Assembly: GCA_963995525.1 (NCBI GenBank)
Contig: OZ023213.1
Location: forward strand, 43,879,719 to 43,943,718
Direction of reading: 5' to 3'
DNA from: Escarpia spicata
Taxonomy: Eukaryota > Annelida > Polychaeta > Sabellida > Siboglinidae
Length of the DNA: 64,000 nucleotides
Under the pieces are notes generated by a model that had not been told where the DNA came from, did not search any database, and saw nothing but the letters and a program-made list of their open reading frames with translations. The position numbers and the translations under genes are program-made. How positions within the stretch are numbered: position 1 is the stretch's first letter; the number at the start of each line of letters is the position of its first letter. Positions 26,701-36,085 of this stretch are shown one piece after another.

Positions 26701-29700
26701 ATGCCCTGTCCATTGTGTCCTCCACAATCTCTGTCACCTCCATGTCTCTCCTCACCGTGGTGCCCTGTCTATTGTCTCCTCCACAACCTCTGTCACCTCC
26801 ATGTCTCTCCTCACCATGATGCTCTGTCCATTGAGTCCTCTTCCACAACCTCTGCCACCTCCATGTCTCTCCTCACCACAATACCCTGTCCATTTTGTGT
26901 CCTCCTCCACAACCTTTGCCACCTCCATATCTCTCCTCACCACAATACCCTGTCCATTGTATCCTCCTCCACAATCTCTGCCACCTCCATGTCTCTCCTC
27001 ACAACGATGCCCTGTTCATAGCATCCTCCTCCACAACCTTTGTCACCTCCATGTCTCTCCTCACCACGATACCCTGTCCATTGTGTCCTTCTCCACAACC
27101 TCTGCCACCTCCATGTCTCTCCTTACCATGTCCCTCATTCCTATTCTTTATGTTAATTAATGTTACTGTAATGTATTGTACACCCCTAACTTTATCCCTA
27201 TGCATGGATACATAATATTATATTGTTTTGGTTCACCATACAACAGTACAACAAAGTATTAGCCATCCATGTCTCTAGCAATTTTTCAGGCATAAAGTTA
27301 AGTGATGGGCAAATGACATTGATGTTGTCTTCTTTGGCAGTTCTGCTTGCTGCTGGTGTAGTTGTCTTGGCAACAAAATCAGAAGGTATGTCAAATATAC
27401 TCAGTTTTATATTGTATCTCTGGCAATGGAACATGGTAATTATTGTGGAGCTAAGGCTCCCCCAAAATCTCTATTTGCGTCCTCCTTGAGGCTTGCCAAA
27501 AAACCCATCTTGAAGCTCTCCACAAACATCAAGTTGCATTCACCCCATTGAGGCTGACCAAAAACCTCACATTACACCCACCGACCTTCCACTGATGTAT
27601 CCAAATATCAATTTCTGAAGTCTCTGAAAACTCGTAATGTTAGATATGGGTGGATTTGTGGTTTGGTCATCACCACATCTCGCAAGGAAAGTAAATAATA
27701 ATTACAGTGGTGCCACCTATCGAGTGGAAAGTATATAAATTCACATTGATGTTATTGTGGATATGAGAACTGGGCAGCTTGTTGGTTGATGTGTTCACAA
27801 CCTTGTCACATCAGTTGAATCTAGTGGCTATTGGCTGTCGTTTTGGAAGCCTTTTTGTATTGCTCAAAATCTGAAGTGCCATATGATGTATAAGTACAGG
27901 TGGCTTAACACCCACTGGAGTCACAGACAAAGGGCAGCAGTTATCACAATTATAACATTTTGATCTTTTAAATTGTGTTCACACAATGATGCCGTCAAGG
28001 ACAGTGTTTCAGCATTTAGTTCTCCCTTGTACTAGAAAGGCCCTTTAGAGATTCATAGTATATCACACAAATTTCTGTAAATAAATCTAAATAACTGTCT
28101 GTTTTTTTTTTAATTTGCCAGTTGGTATATGAGAGGCCAAATGAAGATAGACATATGTGAGTGAACCTATGTTACAATGCTCTAAAGTTAATGTATTAAT
28201 ATACACAGCAAATAACACAGACAGATGTGAGTGAACCAAGTAGGAGATGGGGCACTAATGTTACAATGCTCTAAAGTTAATGTATTAATATACACAGCAA
28301 ATAACAGACAGATGTGAGTGAACCAAGTAAGAGACGGGGCACTAATGTTACAATGCTCTAAAGTTAATGTAGTAATATAGACAGCAAATAACACAGACAG
28401 ATGTGAGTGAACCAAGTAGGAGACGGGGCACTAATGTTACAATGCTCTAAAGTTAATGTAGTAATATAGACAGCAAATAACACAGACAGATGTGAGTGAA
28501 CCAAGTAGGAGATGGGGCACTAATGTTACAATGCTCTAAAGTTAATGTAGTAATATAGACAGCAAATAACACAGACAGATGTGAGTGAACCTAGTAGGAG
28601 ACGGGGCACTAATGTTACGATGCTCTAAAGTTAATGTAGTAATATACACAGCAAATAACACAGACAATGTGAGTGAACCTAGTAGGAGACGGGCCACTAA
28701 TGTTACGATGCTCTAAAGTTAATGTAGTAATATACACAGCAAATAACACAGACATATGTGAGTGAACCAACTAGGAGACGGGGCACTAATGTTACGATGC
28801 TCTAAAGTTAATGTAGTAATATACACAGCAAATAACACAGACATGTGAGTGAACCAAGTAGGAGACGGGGCACTAATGTTACAATGCTCTAAAGTTAATG
28901 TAGTAATATACACAGCAAATAACACAGACATATGTGAGTGAACCAAGTAGGAGACGGGGCACTAATGTTACAATGCTCTAAAGTTAATGTAGTAATATAC
29001 ACAGCAAATAACACAGACATATGTGAGTGAACATAGTAGAGTTAATGTAGTAATATACACAGCAAATAACACAGACATATGTGAGTGAACCTAGTAGGAG
29101 ACGGGGCACTAATGTTACGATGCTCTAAAGTTAATGTAGTAATATACACAGCAAATAACACAGACAGATGTGAGTGAACCTAGTAGGAGACGGGGCACTA
29201 ATGTTACGATGCTCTAAAGTTAATGTAGTAATATACACAGCAAATAACACAGACAGGTGTGAGTGAACCTAGTAGGTAATGGGGCACTAATGCTACAATG
29301 CTCTAACGTTAATGTAGTAATATACACAGCAAATAACACAGACATATGTGAGTGAACCAAGTAGGAGACGGGACACTAATGTTACGATACTCTAAAGTTA
29401 ATGTAGTAATATACACAGCAAATAACACAGACAGATGTGAGTGAACCAAGTAGGAGACGGGGCACTAATGTTACGATGCTCTAAAGTTAATGTAGTAATA
29501 TACACAGCAAATAACACAGACAGATGTGAGTGAACCAAGTAGGAGACAGGACACTAATGTTACGATACTCTAAAGTTAATGTAGTAATATACACAGCAAA
29601 TAACACAGACATATGTGAGTGAACCTAGTAGGAGACGGGGCACTAATGTTACAATGCTCTAAAGTTAATGTAGTAATATACACAGCAAATAACACAGACA

Positions 29701-32391
29701 TATATGAGTGAACCTAGTAGGAGACGGGGCACTAATGTTACGATGCTCTAAAGTTAATGTAGTAATATACACAGCAAATAACACAGACATATGTGAGTGA
29801 ACCAAGTAGGAGACGGGACACTAATGTTACGATGCTCTAAAGTTAATGTAGTAATATACACAGCAAATAACACAGACATATGTGAGTGAACCAAGTAGGA
29901 GACAGGACACTAATGTTACGATACTCTAAAGTTAATGTAGTAATATACACAGCAAATAACACAGACATATGTGAGTGAACCTAGTAGGAGACGGGGCACT
30001 AATGTTACGATGCTCTAAAGTTAATGTAGTAATATACACAGCAAATAACACAGACATATGTGAGTGAACCAAGTAGGAGACGGGACACTAATGTTACAAT
30101 GCTCTAAAGTTAATGTAGTAATATACACAGCAAATAACACAGACATATGTGAGTGAACCTAGTAGGAGACGGGGCACTAATGTTACGATGCTCTAAAGTT
30201 AATGTAGTAATATACACAGCAAATAACACAGACATGTGAGTGAACCAAGTAGGAGATGGGACACTAATGTTACGATGCTCTAAAGTTAATGTAGTAATAT
30301 ACACAGCAAATAACACAGACATGTGAGTGAACCTAGTAGGAGACGGGGCACTAATGTTACGATGCTCTAAAGTTAATGTAGTAATATACACAGCAAATAA
30401 TACAGACATGTGAGTGAACCAAGTAGGAGACGGGACACTAATGTTACGATGCTCTAAAGTTAATGTAGTAATATACACAGCAAATAACACAGACAGGTGT
30501 GAATGAACCTAGTAGGTAATGGGGCACTAATGCTACAATGCTCTAACGTTAATGTAGTAATATACGAGGGTTTCCATATTTTTAGTGACTTTTTGTGTCC
30601 ACACATTGCAAGGTCCTGTTTATTGAAAAATTATATTTATAAGTTATGTTTTGGACATTATGAATATATCATACTAAAATATTGATCACTTCTGGTATAC
30701 CAACAGATGTAGACTTCAAATGTTACTCCATGATGGAAGTTTATTTTGAAATGCCCCGATTAATGTAACTAACTTTCAAATCAGCTCTGCTCGGTAACAC
30801 ATAATGATCCTTATATGTAAAACACCTAGAAAAACCCAAAGGCACCTGAAATCAACATGATTTATTTTTGTCATACAGTCCAGTTAAAAGTCACTAAAAA
30901 TATGTAAACCCTCATACACAGCAGATAACTGTCGTAAGGCTGGTAATGTGGTAGACATTTAATGATCCACATTGTTTTTCTTGTTTTTCGTCTTGATGAC
31001 CATTGTTGGTGTTTGTTTCAGTGAACAGTGTCCTCTTCTTTGTTGCCGGGACCATTTGTTTCATCCCTGGAGGTAAGGTCAGATTCACCACTGAGGAACA
31101 CAAACACATCCATGTGCATACATATAAAACATGCACACACAAATGCTCAGACATACATAAACGCACAAACCCACACACAGAAACAGACATGTACATGCAC
31201 AGATAGATATGCATGCACACAACCGCATGCACGCACGCGGGCACACACACACACACATACACACACACACACACACACATGCATGCACAGTTGCACACGT
31301 GTACGCCCACACACACCCATTGTTATGTTGTGTATTTAGAAAATACAACGGAACCTTGTTTATGTTTCTTTACATGTTCCAAAGTACCACATCATGTACA
31401 AATGTTTCACTACACATTCCAATGTACCACATTGTGTACAAATGTTTCGCTACACGTTCCAATGTACCACATCGTGTACAAATGTTTACTTTGTTATTTA
31501 CAAATATTTATCGTTATGTACCACAACGTAACTAAATAATATTCCTCTACATGTTCCAGTGTACACTGTCATGTACAAATGTTCCTCTACATGTTCTAGT
31601 CAGAGCTTGACATTAACTGTAAAACATACCGCCGGGCAAGCTGGTGTAGACCGCTACTTGTCTGGATGGACAAGTAGAATTTATGTATGGACAAGCTAAG
31701 TCAGTGTAGCACTTAGCCGATCAAACATAGAAGCGCTACTGACATTTTGACACTAATAGTTATTTATTCTAATACCTTAAAAGCGGTAAATTAAAAGCCA
31801 TCGCTCCGATGACGACATAGATTTTTTGTAATGTATAATGCCAATAACGTTACCAGGGGCAGTCGTGTCATTTGCAGAAAACGAAAGAAATGTTTCTTTC
31901 TAGAAAATGGAAAGGTGTATCCCCGTGGGTGCAACACACACCACAGACACAGTGTGTCACGGGGGCAAGAACATTAAAGAAGCTTTTAAGAGTTGTCAGA
32001 TAGAAGAGATCGCTCTTCTTACCTATTATTAAAATATAGTACAACAGCAGCAAGACATATTTATTTTATTTGTGTAAAAACACATGGATATTGCATTTAT
32101 TCATGTAAAACTGCATGAAAATGGCATGTGTTTCAATTACTAATAATTTCAGGGCAAGTATAAACTCTGGTCGGGCAAGTAGAATGTCAGGGACACTTGC
32201 ACGGTGGGCAAGTGGCCAAAAACCTTAATGTCAAGCCCTGCTAGTGTACTGCATTGTATACAAATGTTCCTCTGCATGTTCAGTATACAGCATCATGTAC
32301 AAATGTTCCAGCGTACCACGTGGTGTACATCTACTGCGCTGTGAAGGGTCACCGAGGCTACTCATTCCAAGGACTGACCATATTCAAATGA
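11628..32391 (+). CDS. TMEM134: Transmembrane protein 134-like gene (7 coding exons, 172 aa)
   Basis: Exons are 11628-11792, 20348-20382, 21931-21996, 25990-26066, 27341-27385, 31022-31072 and 32312-32391. They total 519 nt, and every junction keeps phase (0, 2, 2, 1, 1, 1), ending at TGA 32389-32391. The N-terminus has KFSIEDAF, the counterpart of FSIDDAF in vertebrate TMEM134. The middle has WWKHPKVQRN before two hydrophobic segments separated by the short polar loop ATKSEGVNS. The C-terminus has YHVVYIYCAVKGHRGYSF, very close to the family's conserved tail. Human TMEM134 is about 195 residues, so this copy is slightly shorter. The protein is a small multi-span membrane protein of poorly known function, placed in the endomembrane system by family knowledge. 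I chose ATG 11628 because it gives the conserved N-terminus. The intron boundaries are my own reading; exons 2 and 3 are the least conserved. Confidence 0.88.
12030..12635. other. Intron 1 sequence, nothing recognised
   Basis: AT-rich DNA with no array or element visible before the foldback element. Confidence 0.4.
12640..14190. mobile_element. Foldback (long inverted-repeat) element with tRNA-like core
   Basis: The left arm (about 12640-13362) and right arm (about 13474-14190) are reverse complements around a loop of about 110 bases. For example, gtcacttatgacccacac at 12663 pairs with 14162-14179. Each arm carries a tRNA-like stretch with an A-box-like word (ttagctcagttggt form on the right arm) and a B-box-like ggttcaatcc. 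Each arm also has a 118-133 codon open frame read inward from the outer end of the right-arm strand (minus 12709-13065, plus 13732-14133) with similar products. The element lies in intron 1 of the TMEM134-like gene. No transposase is visible, so it is probably non-autonomous. Confidence 0.85.
13111..13195 (+). other. tRNA-like segment, left arm of foldback element
   Basis: Begins gttagctcatttggtaaagg (A-box-like) and ends with ggttcaatccccacac (B-box-like). Its mirror copy lies at about 13650-13732 on the minus strand. It is part of a mobile element, and acceptor-stem pairing is poor, so I do not call a functional tRNA gene. Confidence 0.6.
14191..16457. other. AT-rich intron 1 sequence
   Basis: No element can be assigned. 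A GC-richer patch at 15130-15660 has several short minus-strand frames, and 15690-15780 repeats the word agggcg four times. Neither resembles a known family to me. Confidence 0.4.
16458..16790 (+). mobile_element. tRNA-derived SINE, near full length
   Basis: Has a tRNA-like head (agtggtaagagctcttgac as A-box region, gggttcgaatcctg as B-box), a central domain (gaatgagtacctggctatag) and a tail with gtaaagtgctttgagcagtc and ataagaacta. Closely matches the copy at 41526-41866. It sits directly beside the truncated end of the antisense LINE. Confidence 0.92.
16800..20170 (-). pseudogene. Antisense LINE, split by a 2-kb transposon
   Basis: Read on the minus strand from about 20170, an AP-endonuclease begins with TWNVLTLNTTG and GLTETHWP (about 19815-19910), continues through HNHCLLIAKLKLKAPTKSKP (about 19545) to the insertion at 19433, and resumes at 17431. 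It then passes a basic linker (MDHNPYSLYLKYHEARLSG, about 17290) to the pre-RT phrase GRAADICDVTAELL near 16830. The RT itself is missing, because the element stops at about 16800 next to a SINE. Several frame breaks exist. It lies in intron 1 of the TMEM134-like gene, ending about 180 bases before exon 2. It resembles RTE-like LINEs, but the clade is not proven. Confidence 0.85.
17437..19433. mobile_element. Inverted-repeat DNA transposon nested in the LINE
   Basis: The left end (gaagtcacgaaaaatggaac) and right end (reverse complement gaagtcacaaaaagtggaac) form terminal inverted repeats matching at about 25 of 28 bases. A 5-base direct repeat, catag, flanks it at 17432-17436 and 19434-19438. 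Removing the element with one copy of catag restores an open reading frame across the LINE, which supports these borders. The 2.0-kb interior is AT-rich with repeated gtctgtcacac words. It has one 84-codon frame (18980-19234) without recognised transposase motifs, so it is probably non-autonomous. The superfamily is unassigned. Confidence 0.82.
20348..20382 (+). CDS. TMEM134: TMEM134-like exon 2 (35 nt)
   Basis: Acceptor ttatatgttttcag and donor gtaaat bracket 35 bases that take phase 0 to phase 2 and encode VGTYDGRFQSD plus part of a Gly. It is short and unconserved by eye. The support is the exact phase fit between exons 1 and 3. Confidence 0.65.
20383..21930. other. Intron 2
   Basis: AT-rich DNA with a (TG)n/(TGCG) microsatellite at 21112-21170. 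No other gene or element is recognised. Confidence 0.5.
21931..21996 (+). CDS. TMEM134: TMEM134-like exon 3 (66 nt)
   Basis: Acceptor ctttttggcag and a consensus gtaagta donor bracket 66 bases, phase 2 to 2. The product runs FQRSSSINYIVADDSTEYRK and joins directly to WWKHPKV in exon 4. It corresponds in position to the Ser-rich segment before the HP motif in vertebrate TMEM134. Confidence 0.75.
22311..25430. repeat. 39-bp minisatellite, about 80 units, intron 3
   Basis: The unit translates on + as KRTSSQGTSTTKL and on minus as LSLVVDVPCELVL. Because 39 is a multiple of 3, frames stay open for up to 681 codons on + (22226-24271) and 413 on minus. Unit variants differ at a few sites: ccacc/cctcc, gctca/gcaca, acg/aca/atg, aga/aaa. 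A single 1-base deletion near 24202 shifts the frame. The array lies wholly between exons 3 and 4 of the TMEM134-like gene. I call it an intronic minisatellite, not a gene. Confidence 0.93.
25431..25989. other. Rest of intron 3
   Basis: Unique sequence with a TG/CATG microsatellite at 25758-25820 and a short local repeat of tatttacagttgtaac. Nothing else is seen. Confidence 0.5.
25990..26066 (+). CDS. TMEM134: TMEM134-like exon 4
   Basis: Acceptor tgtttacag, donor gtgagt, 77 nt, phase 2 to 1. Encodes WWKHPKVQRNCKVVV and the start of transmembrane helix 1 (MSILLFLVGI). The HPxxxxN motif before a hydrophobic run matches the family. Confidence 0.9.
26450..27130. repeat. ~61-bp minisatellite, intron 4
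   Basis: About 11 imperfect units containing cctccacaacctctgtcacc and atgtctctcctcacc, differing in short indels. Open frames across it are low-complexity Pro/Ser/Cys. It lies between exons 4 and 5. Confidence 0.92.
27341..27385 (+). CDS. TMEM134: TMEM134-like exon 5
   Basis: Acceptor tctttggcag, donor gtatgt, 45 nt, phase 1 to 1. Encodes VLLAAGVVVLATKSE, the end of helix 1 and the start of the loop. Confidence 0.9.
27386..28135. other. Start of intron 5
   Basis: Unique sequence, no element identified. Confidence 0.45.
28140..30564. repeat. ~89-bp satellite, about 27 units, intron 5
   Basis: The unit contains gtgagtgaaccaagtaggag, then actaatgttacgatgctcta, then tagtaatatacacagcaaat. Length alternates between about 87 and 91 bases through a variable acagacata(ta)tgtgag junction. 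One unit near 29035 is shortened internally. Minus-strand frames of up to 126 codons are repeats of a 29-residue unit and not genes. The last unit is cut by the MITE at 30565. Confidence 0.94.
30565..30914. mobile_element. 350-bp TIR element (MITE) with TA target duplication
   Basis: The left end (gagggtttccatattttta) and the reverse complement of the right end (gagggtttacatattttta) are inverted repeats of about 28 bases. The dinucleotide TA flanks both sides (30563-30564, 30915-30916). Outside it the satellite unit resumes (tacacagcagataac), so the insertion point is exact. TA duplication and size suggest a Tc1/mariner-type non-autonomous element. Confidence 0.88.
31022..31072 (+). CDS. TMEM134: TMEM134-like exon 6
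   Basis: Acceptor gtttgtttcag, donor gtaagg, 51 nt, phase 1 to 1. Encodes VNSVLFFVAGTICFIPG, transmembrane helix 2, matching the family's hydrophobic segment ending in PG. Confidence 0.92.
31095..31320. repeat. CA-rich microsatellite
   Basis: Imperfect acac/catgcac repeats at the start of intron 6. Short open frames on both strands are Thr/His or Cys/Val repeats. Confidence 0.88.
31365..32311. repeat. Intron 6 minisatellite resembling the exon 7 acceptor
   Basis: Units of about 36-38 bases carry acatgttccaatgtaccaca and tgtgtacaaatgttt (31365-31600). After the hAT-like insertion they continue at 32241-32311 and run straight into exon 7, whose junction tacaaatgttccag followed by CGTACCACGTGGTGTACAT has the same pattern. 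Confidence 0.82.
31601..32240. mobile_element. hAT-like non-autonomous element (640 bp)
   Basis: The left end cagagcttgacattaa and the reverse complement of the right end cagggcttgacattaa form the terminal inverted repeat. A direct repeat ctagt flanks it at 31596-31600 and 32241-32245. CAG-type ends are typical of hAT elements. The usual 8-base duplication is not complete here. The interior repeats gggcaag near both ends. No transposase ORF. Confidence 0.8.
32312..32391 (+). CDS. TMEM134: TMEM134-like exon 7, terminal
   Basis: Acceptor aaatgttccag, phase 1 entry, 80 nt including TGA. Encodes AYHVVYIYCAVKGHRGYSF and a short tail, the best-conserved part of the family and the strongest single piece of evidence for the gene's identity. 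Confidence 0.95.
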
Positions 32392-34780
32392 GGCCATCTC
32401 GTCTATTACATGACCCGGTTATACTAGTCACACACAGCTCATCACCAGTTACCATGGCAACCATTGCCATGGCACCTGTTGCTGTGATAACTAGCTTTTG
32501 GTGGGTAACAAAGCTGCAAAGAAACATTCGTTCATTGCTCACAAGAGCAAGTGCCCCAAACTATAATCTGCTGTGCTTGTAGGTATGCATTTCTGGGAAT
32601 GTTGCGAGCAAACTTTCACATCCCATTAGGTGGCAGCACCAAGCATATGATCTGTCGCCTGTTATGGCACAGCGACAGGAGATTAAACAGAACAATATAT
32701 TCCATTTAAAATATGGACCATTTCTGGTTCTTCTGTAGGTAAATTATCAGAACATGTTTCATAATAACAAGATGTATGTTTGTGTTGTATGAATACAAAC
32801 TCGGTTTTAATCATGGTTTAATGAAGTAATGCTACTATACAGCAGTTGAAATGTTGAGGTGTCACAGTGCAATGTTATTTAGGCGGGTATACATAGCAAG
32901 CCATATTTTGGGATCTGTATTTTGCACCATGCCGGGCCTTATGCATTCTGTTGTTGCTTGTAAAATTACCTCACGGAATCACATAGTATACTATTTAAAT
33001 CAACACAAACTGCACCTGGCTACCTGCTAAACTTCAGGATCATTGAATCCTTGTAGTGCAACAGTGTGTCAAGCCACTGTTATGGTGAAAGAAATTGCTA
33101 AAATAGTGTAATGACATGGTAATGTTTTAAATATTTAGTTTGTTGTTCAAACAAACTAACTTCTGTTCCACCCTCGTGTGTATCTGAGAACAAATGGGGA
33201 TGGTTTAAAATAACTCTTATGATGAGGATGGTGTTAATGTTGACATGTAGACAATATGTGACCTGTCATAGTGAACCAGGTGTTAAGTCACAGGCCTGTT
33301 CTGCATACGAGGCAAAAATAGCTGTCTCGGTCATGTCCCATCAGTTTGTGATTTTGGTCGAAATGCGTGACTTACAGTATCATCTTTCAATGTCCAGTAT
33401 ATTTTCCTCGACAAACAATCCAAAACTAATAATAAAATACATGCATTTATGAACCCATATATTACAAATAATAGACAGCATGAGTCAATATGACTTTTTT
33501 TCACAAAAACTGCTTTTATAAAGGTTGCTTCCATTTTAGCAATAAATCAAAAATTCCTGAAAAAATTTTCAACAGATGAGGTAACATTTTCAAGCACATG
33601 GTCTGTGGAATAAAAAAACACATTCATAGTTGTGTAAAGAGGTGTGTTGAACGACAGATCCTATGCGGCTTCATTCAGTTGTGCCTTGCATATATTTTCA
33701 TATATTTCTAACATCTGCTCAATGTGGGGAATAAGTGTCTCTACAAAATGTACATTTTTAAACATGTTTAAAATGTGTAGTGATAGTGCTTCTCCAATTA
33801 CTGTGGTTTTAAGGTGCAGCAGAAATGTATAATAATTTTGTAAATGATACTGAAGAGACATTTAATTAACAGAGATTGGGATAAGTATAAATTATATGAC
33901 ATGTGACATGATGAAGATGTGGGGTCAGATCACAATTTCATTTTCTCATATATGCAACCATACTTCCATGGGAATCTCGTTATCTGAGTTTCGTTGAACC
34001 ATCTTGATGCTAAAATATCACTTGTGACAATTTTTGAAATTTCTGCAATGTATTTTCCAAGAAAATGGTTACAAAATATAGGTTTTTTTGGCACCAACAT
34101 TTCTAAAATCGGTGAAGATTTACTGTAAAAATTGCATTCACATTCAATGTGAATGTATTATGCATGTACAATGATTAACATTTGAAGAGGACATATAATT
34201 GTGGTCTATCCCCATACCATAGTACAGAGTGTATATACCATTGCTGCATATTATCTGAACATTCCAAGCTTGATTCTTTCATTTGAACCTTGACTTGGTA
34301 GATGTATCTACCCATAGCAATAGTGTAGTTATAAACATTTATACGTGCTTCTTTTTATACGATACATGATTTGCACTTTTGTCAGAGAACTGCATTGTTG
34401 TATACTAGTAGAGAATGAGATGACATTTGCACATATCATTTGCATGGTTGCCTTGTAGTTGATCGTTTAATATCAAATGGCTGATCAAGGTGAAGACGTA
34501 CTCCCATGATACACAGGGGAAGTACATTTAGGGATTGTACAAGGAGTAAAGGCTAAAACTTATGTTAAACTTCAGTGGTTCACACATATATCTCTGGTAT
34601 CCTAAATCCATAAAACACGCAAACAATTCCATATTATATCTACTAGCTTACACCCTGCCATGGAGCAACATACCAAAATCAACTGTTACCATCATTACAG
34701 TATTTTGATCTTAATTGGTTACAGTGGCGCCCTCTCGCCAAATAATTTGTCCACTGAGAAAAGGAACTACCTGTAACAGT
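32392..34780 (+). other. 3'UTR and downstream AT-rich sequence
   Basis: No further gene. The 3'UTR must begin here, but the polyadenylation site is uncertain; an aataaa occurs at 33431-33436 among others. Short frames at 33219-33861 have no recognisable motif. Confidence 0.4.
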
Positions 34781-34932
34781 ATACCTGCCAAGTTTTTTTT
34801 CTTGAAATACGGGTAATTTTCATCAGTGGTTCAGCACATTTCCCATGTCGTGTTGTGTCATCGTGCTGTCTCTGATGTTGACGTCTGTTGAACATTTTTC
34901 CCAAGATTTTCCAGGACACTTGGCAGGTATAT
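34780..34932. mobile_element. Small inverted-repeat element (~150 bp)
   Basis: The ends tatacctgccaagt and acttggcaggtata are perfect inverted repeats about 150 bases apart. The size and layout fit a MITE. A clear target duplication is not separable from the TATA-rich ends. Confidence 0.6.
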
Positions 34933-35670
34933 AGCAACCTTTTCTTCTTCAAATACATCACCAGTTGGTAGTAATTTGGGACTTTACATTCCTTAAACCA
35001 TAAATTTTCAGAAAATCCATCTGAGTTAGGAGTATATTGCAGGAGTTAGTTGGTATGATTTGGTGGCACAAAAGGCATGTAGATGTAAGGATATTGTGAT
35101 CGCTAGGAGGCACTGTTTGTTGTATATATATCACCGGTCATAGATGATTGTATATTAGTGTATGTATATCTGGTTCACCTGATTGTAGTTTTTTATAATT
35201 CGATTATAAAAGGAACCATTTAATACATGGTGCTCAGCTGGTAATTACGAATGTTGTGTCCCATGTGTAATTGATTGATGTAGTTTATTAATTTATTGAT
35301 ACTGATTATGGACTGTATAATGATGTGCAAAATATTCTGTTTGGATTTACACAACACTGCTATGTACTTACAGACTTGTATTTATAAGCGTGAAAATTTG
35401 CCTTGTGTGTCATTGTATATACTACGTAGACTATGAAAAAAAATTGAAAAATGCAGACTAAAGAATGTCACTTTTTCCATAAGACCGTCATATTATAAGA
35501 CATTGGATAAACCATGAAAGTTAGCACTGGTAAACTAGTGTTGGAATGCATGTATTAAAGAGGATCTGTTTGTATGTGGAAATGGCCATGGATCGTCCAT
35601 AACGTGTCCATTATAAACAGTTTGTAGCTGTTCATCTCTGGGATATGTCGGCTTTACTCTAATTATGTGG
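34933..35670. other. AT-rich non-coding DNA
   Basis: Nothing recognisable apart from short AT-rich words. Confidence 0.4.
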
Positions 35671-35674
35671 TCTT

Positions 35675-36045
35675 TTTAAATGATGTCAAATGCACGTGGT
35701 GTATTTAAGTGATGCCCCATTAATTTGGTCTATTGAAGTGATGCCCCACACATACGATCTGTTTTAATGATGCCCCATGTATGTGATCTGTTTAAATGAT
35801 GCCCCACGAATGCGATCTGTTTAAATGATGCCCCATGTATGTGATCTGTTTAAATGATGCCCCATGTATGTGATCTGTTTAAATGATGCCCCATGTATGT
35901 GATCTGTTTAAATGATGCCCCATGTACGTGATCTGTTTAAATGATGCCCCATGTACGTGATCTGTTTAAATGATGCCCCAAGCATGTGACCTGTTTAAAT
36001 GATGCCCCATGCATGTGATCTGTTTAAATGATGCCCCATGTTTAT
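35675..36045. repeat. 29-bp minisatellite
   Basis: About 12 copies of a unit built on atgtgatctgtttaaatgat followed by gccccatgt. The first copies are most diverged and the middle ones nearly identical. A short CA run and ccaccatca words follow to about 36085. Confidence 0.93.
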
Positions 36046-36085
36046 CGCACACACACACACGCACACACCTCCACCATCACACCAT

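Noticed and set aside
28140..30564. Direct repeats as a CRISPR-like array
   Set aside because: The units are continuous tandem copies without unique spacers, in animal DNA.
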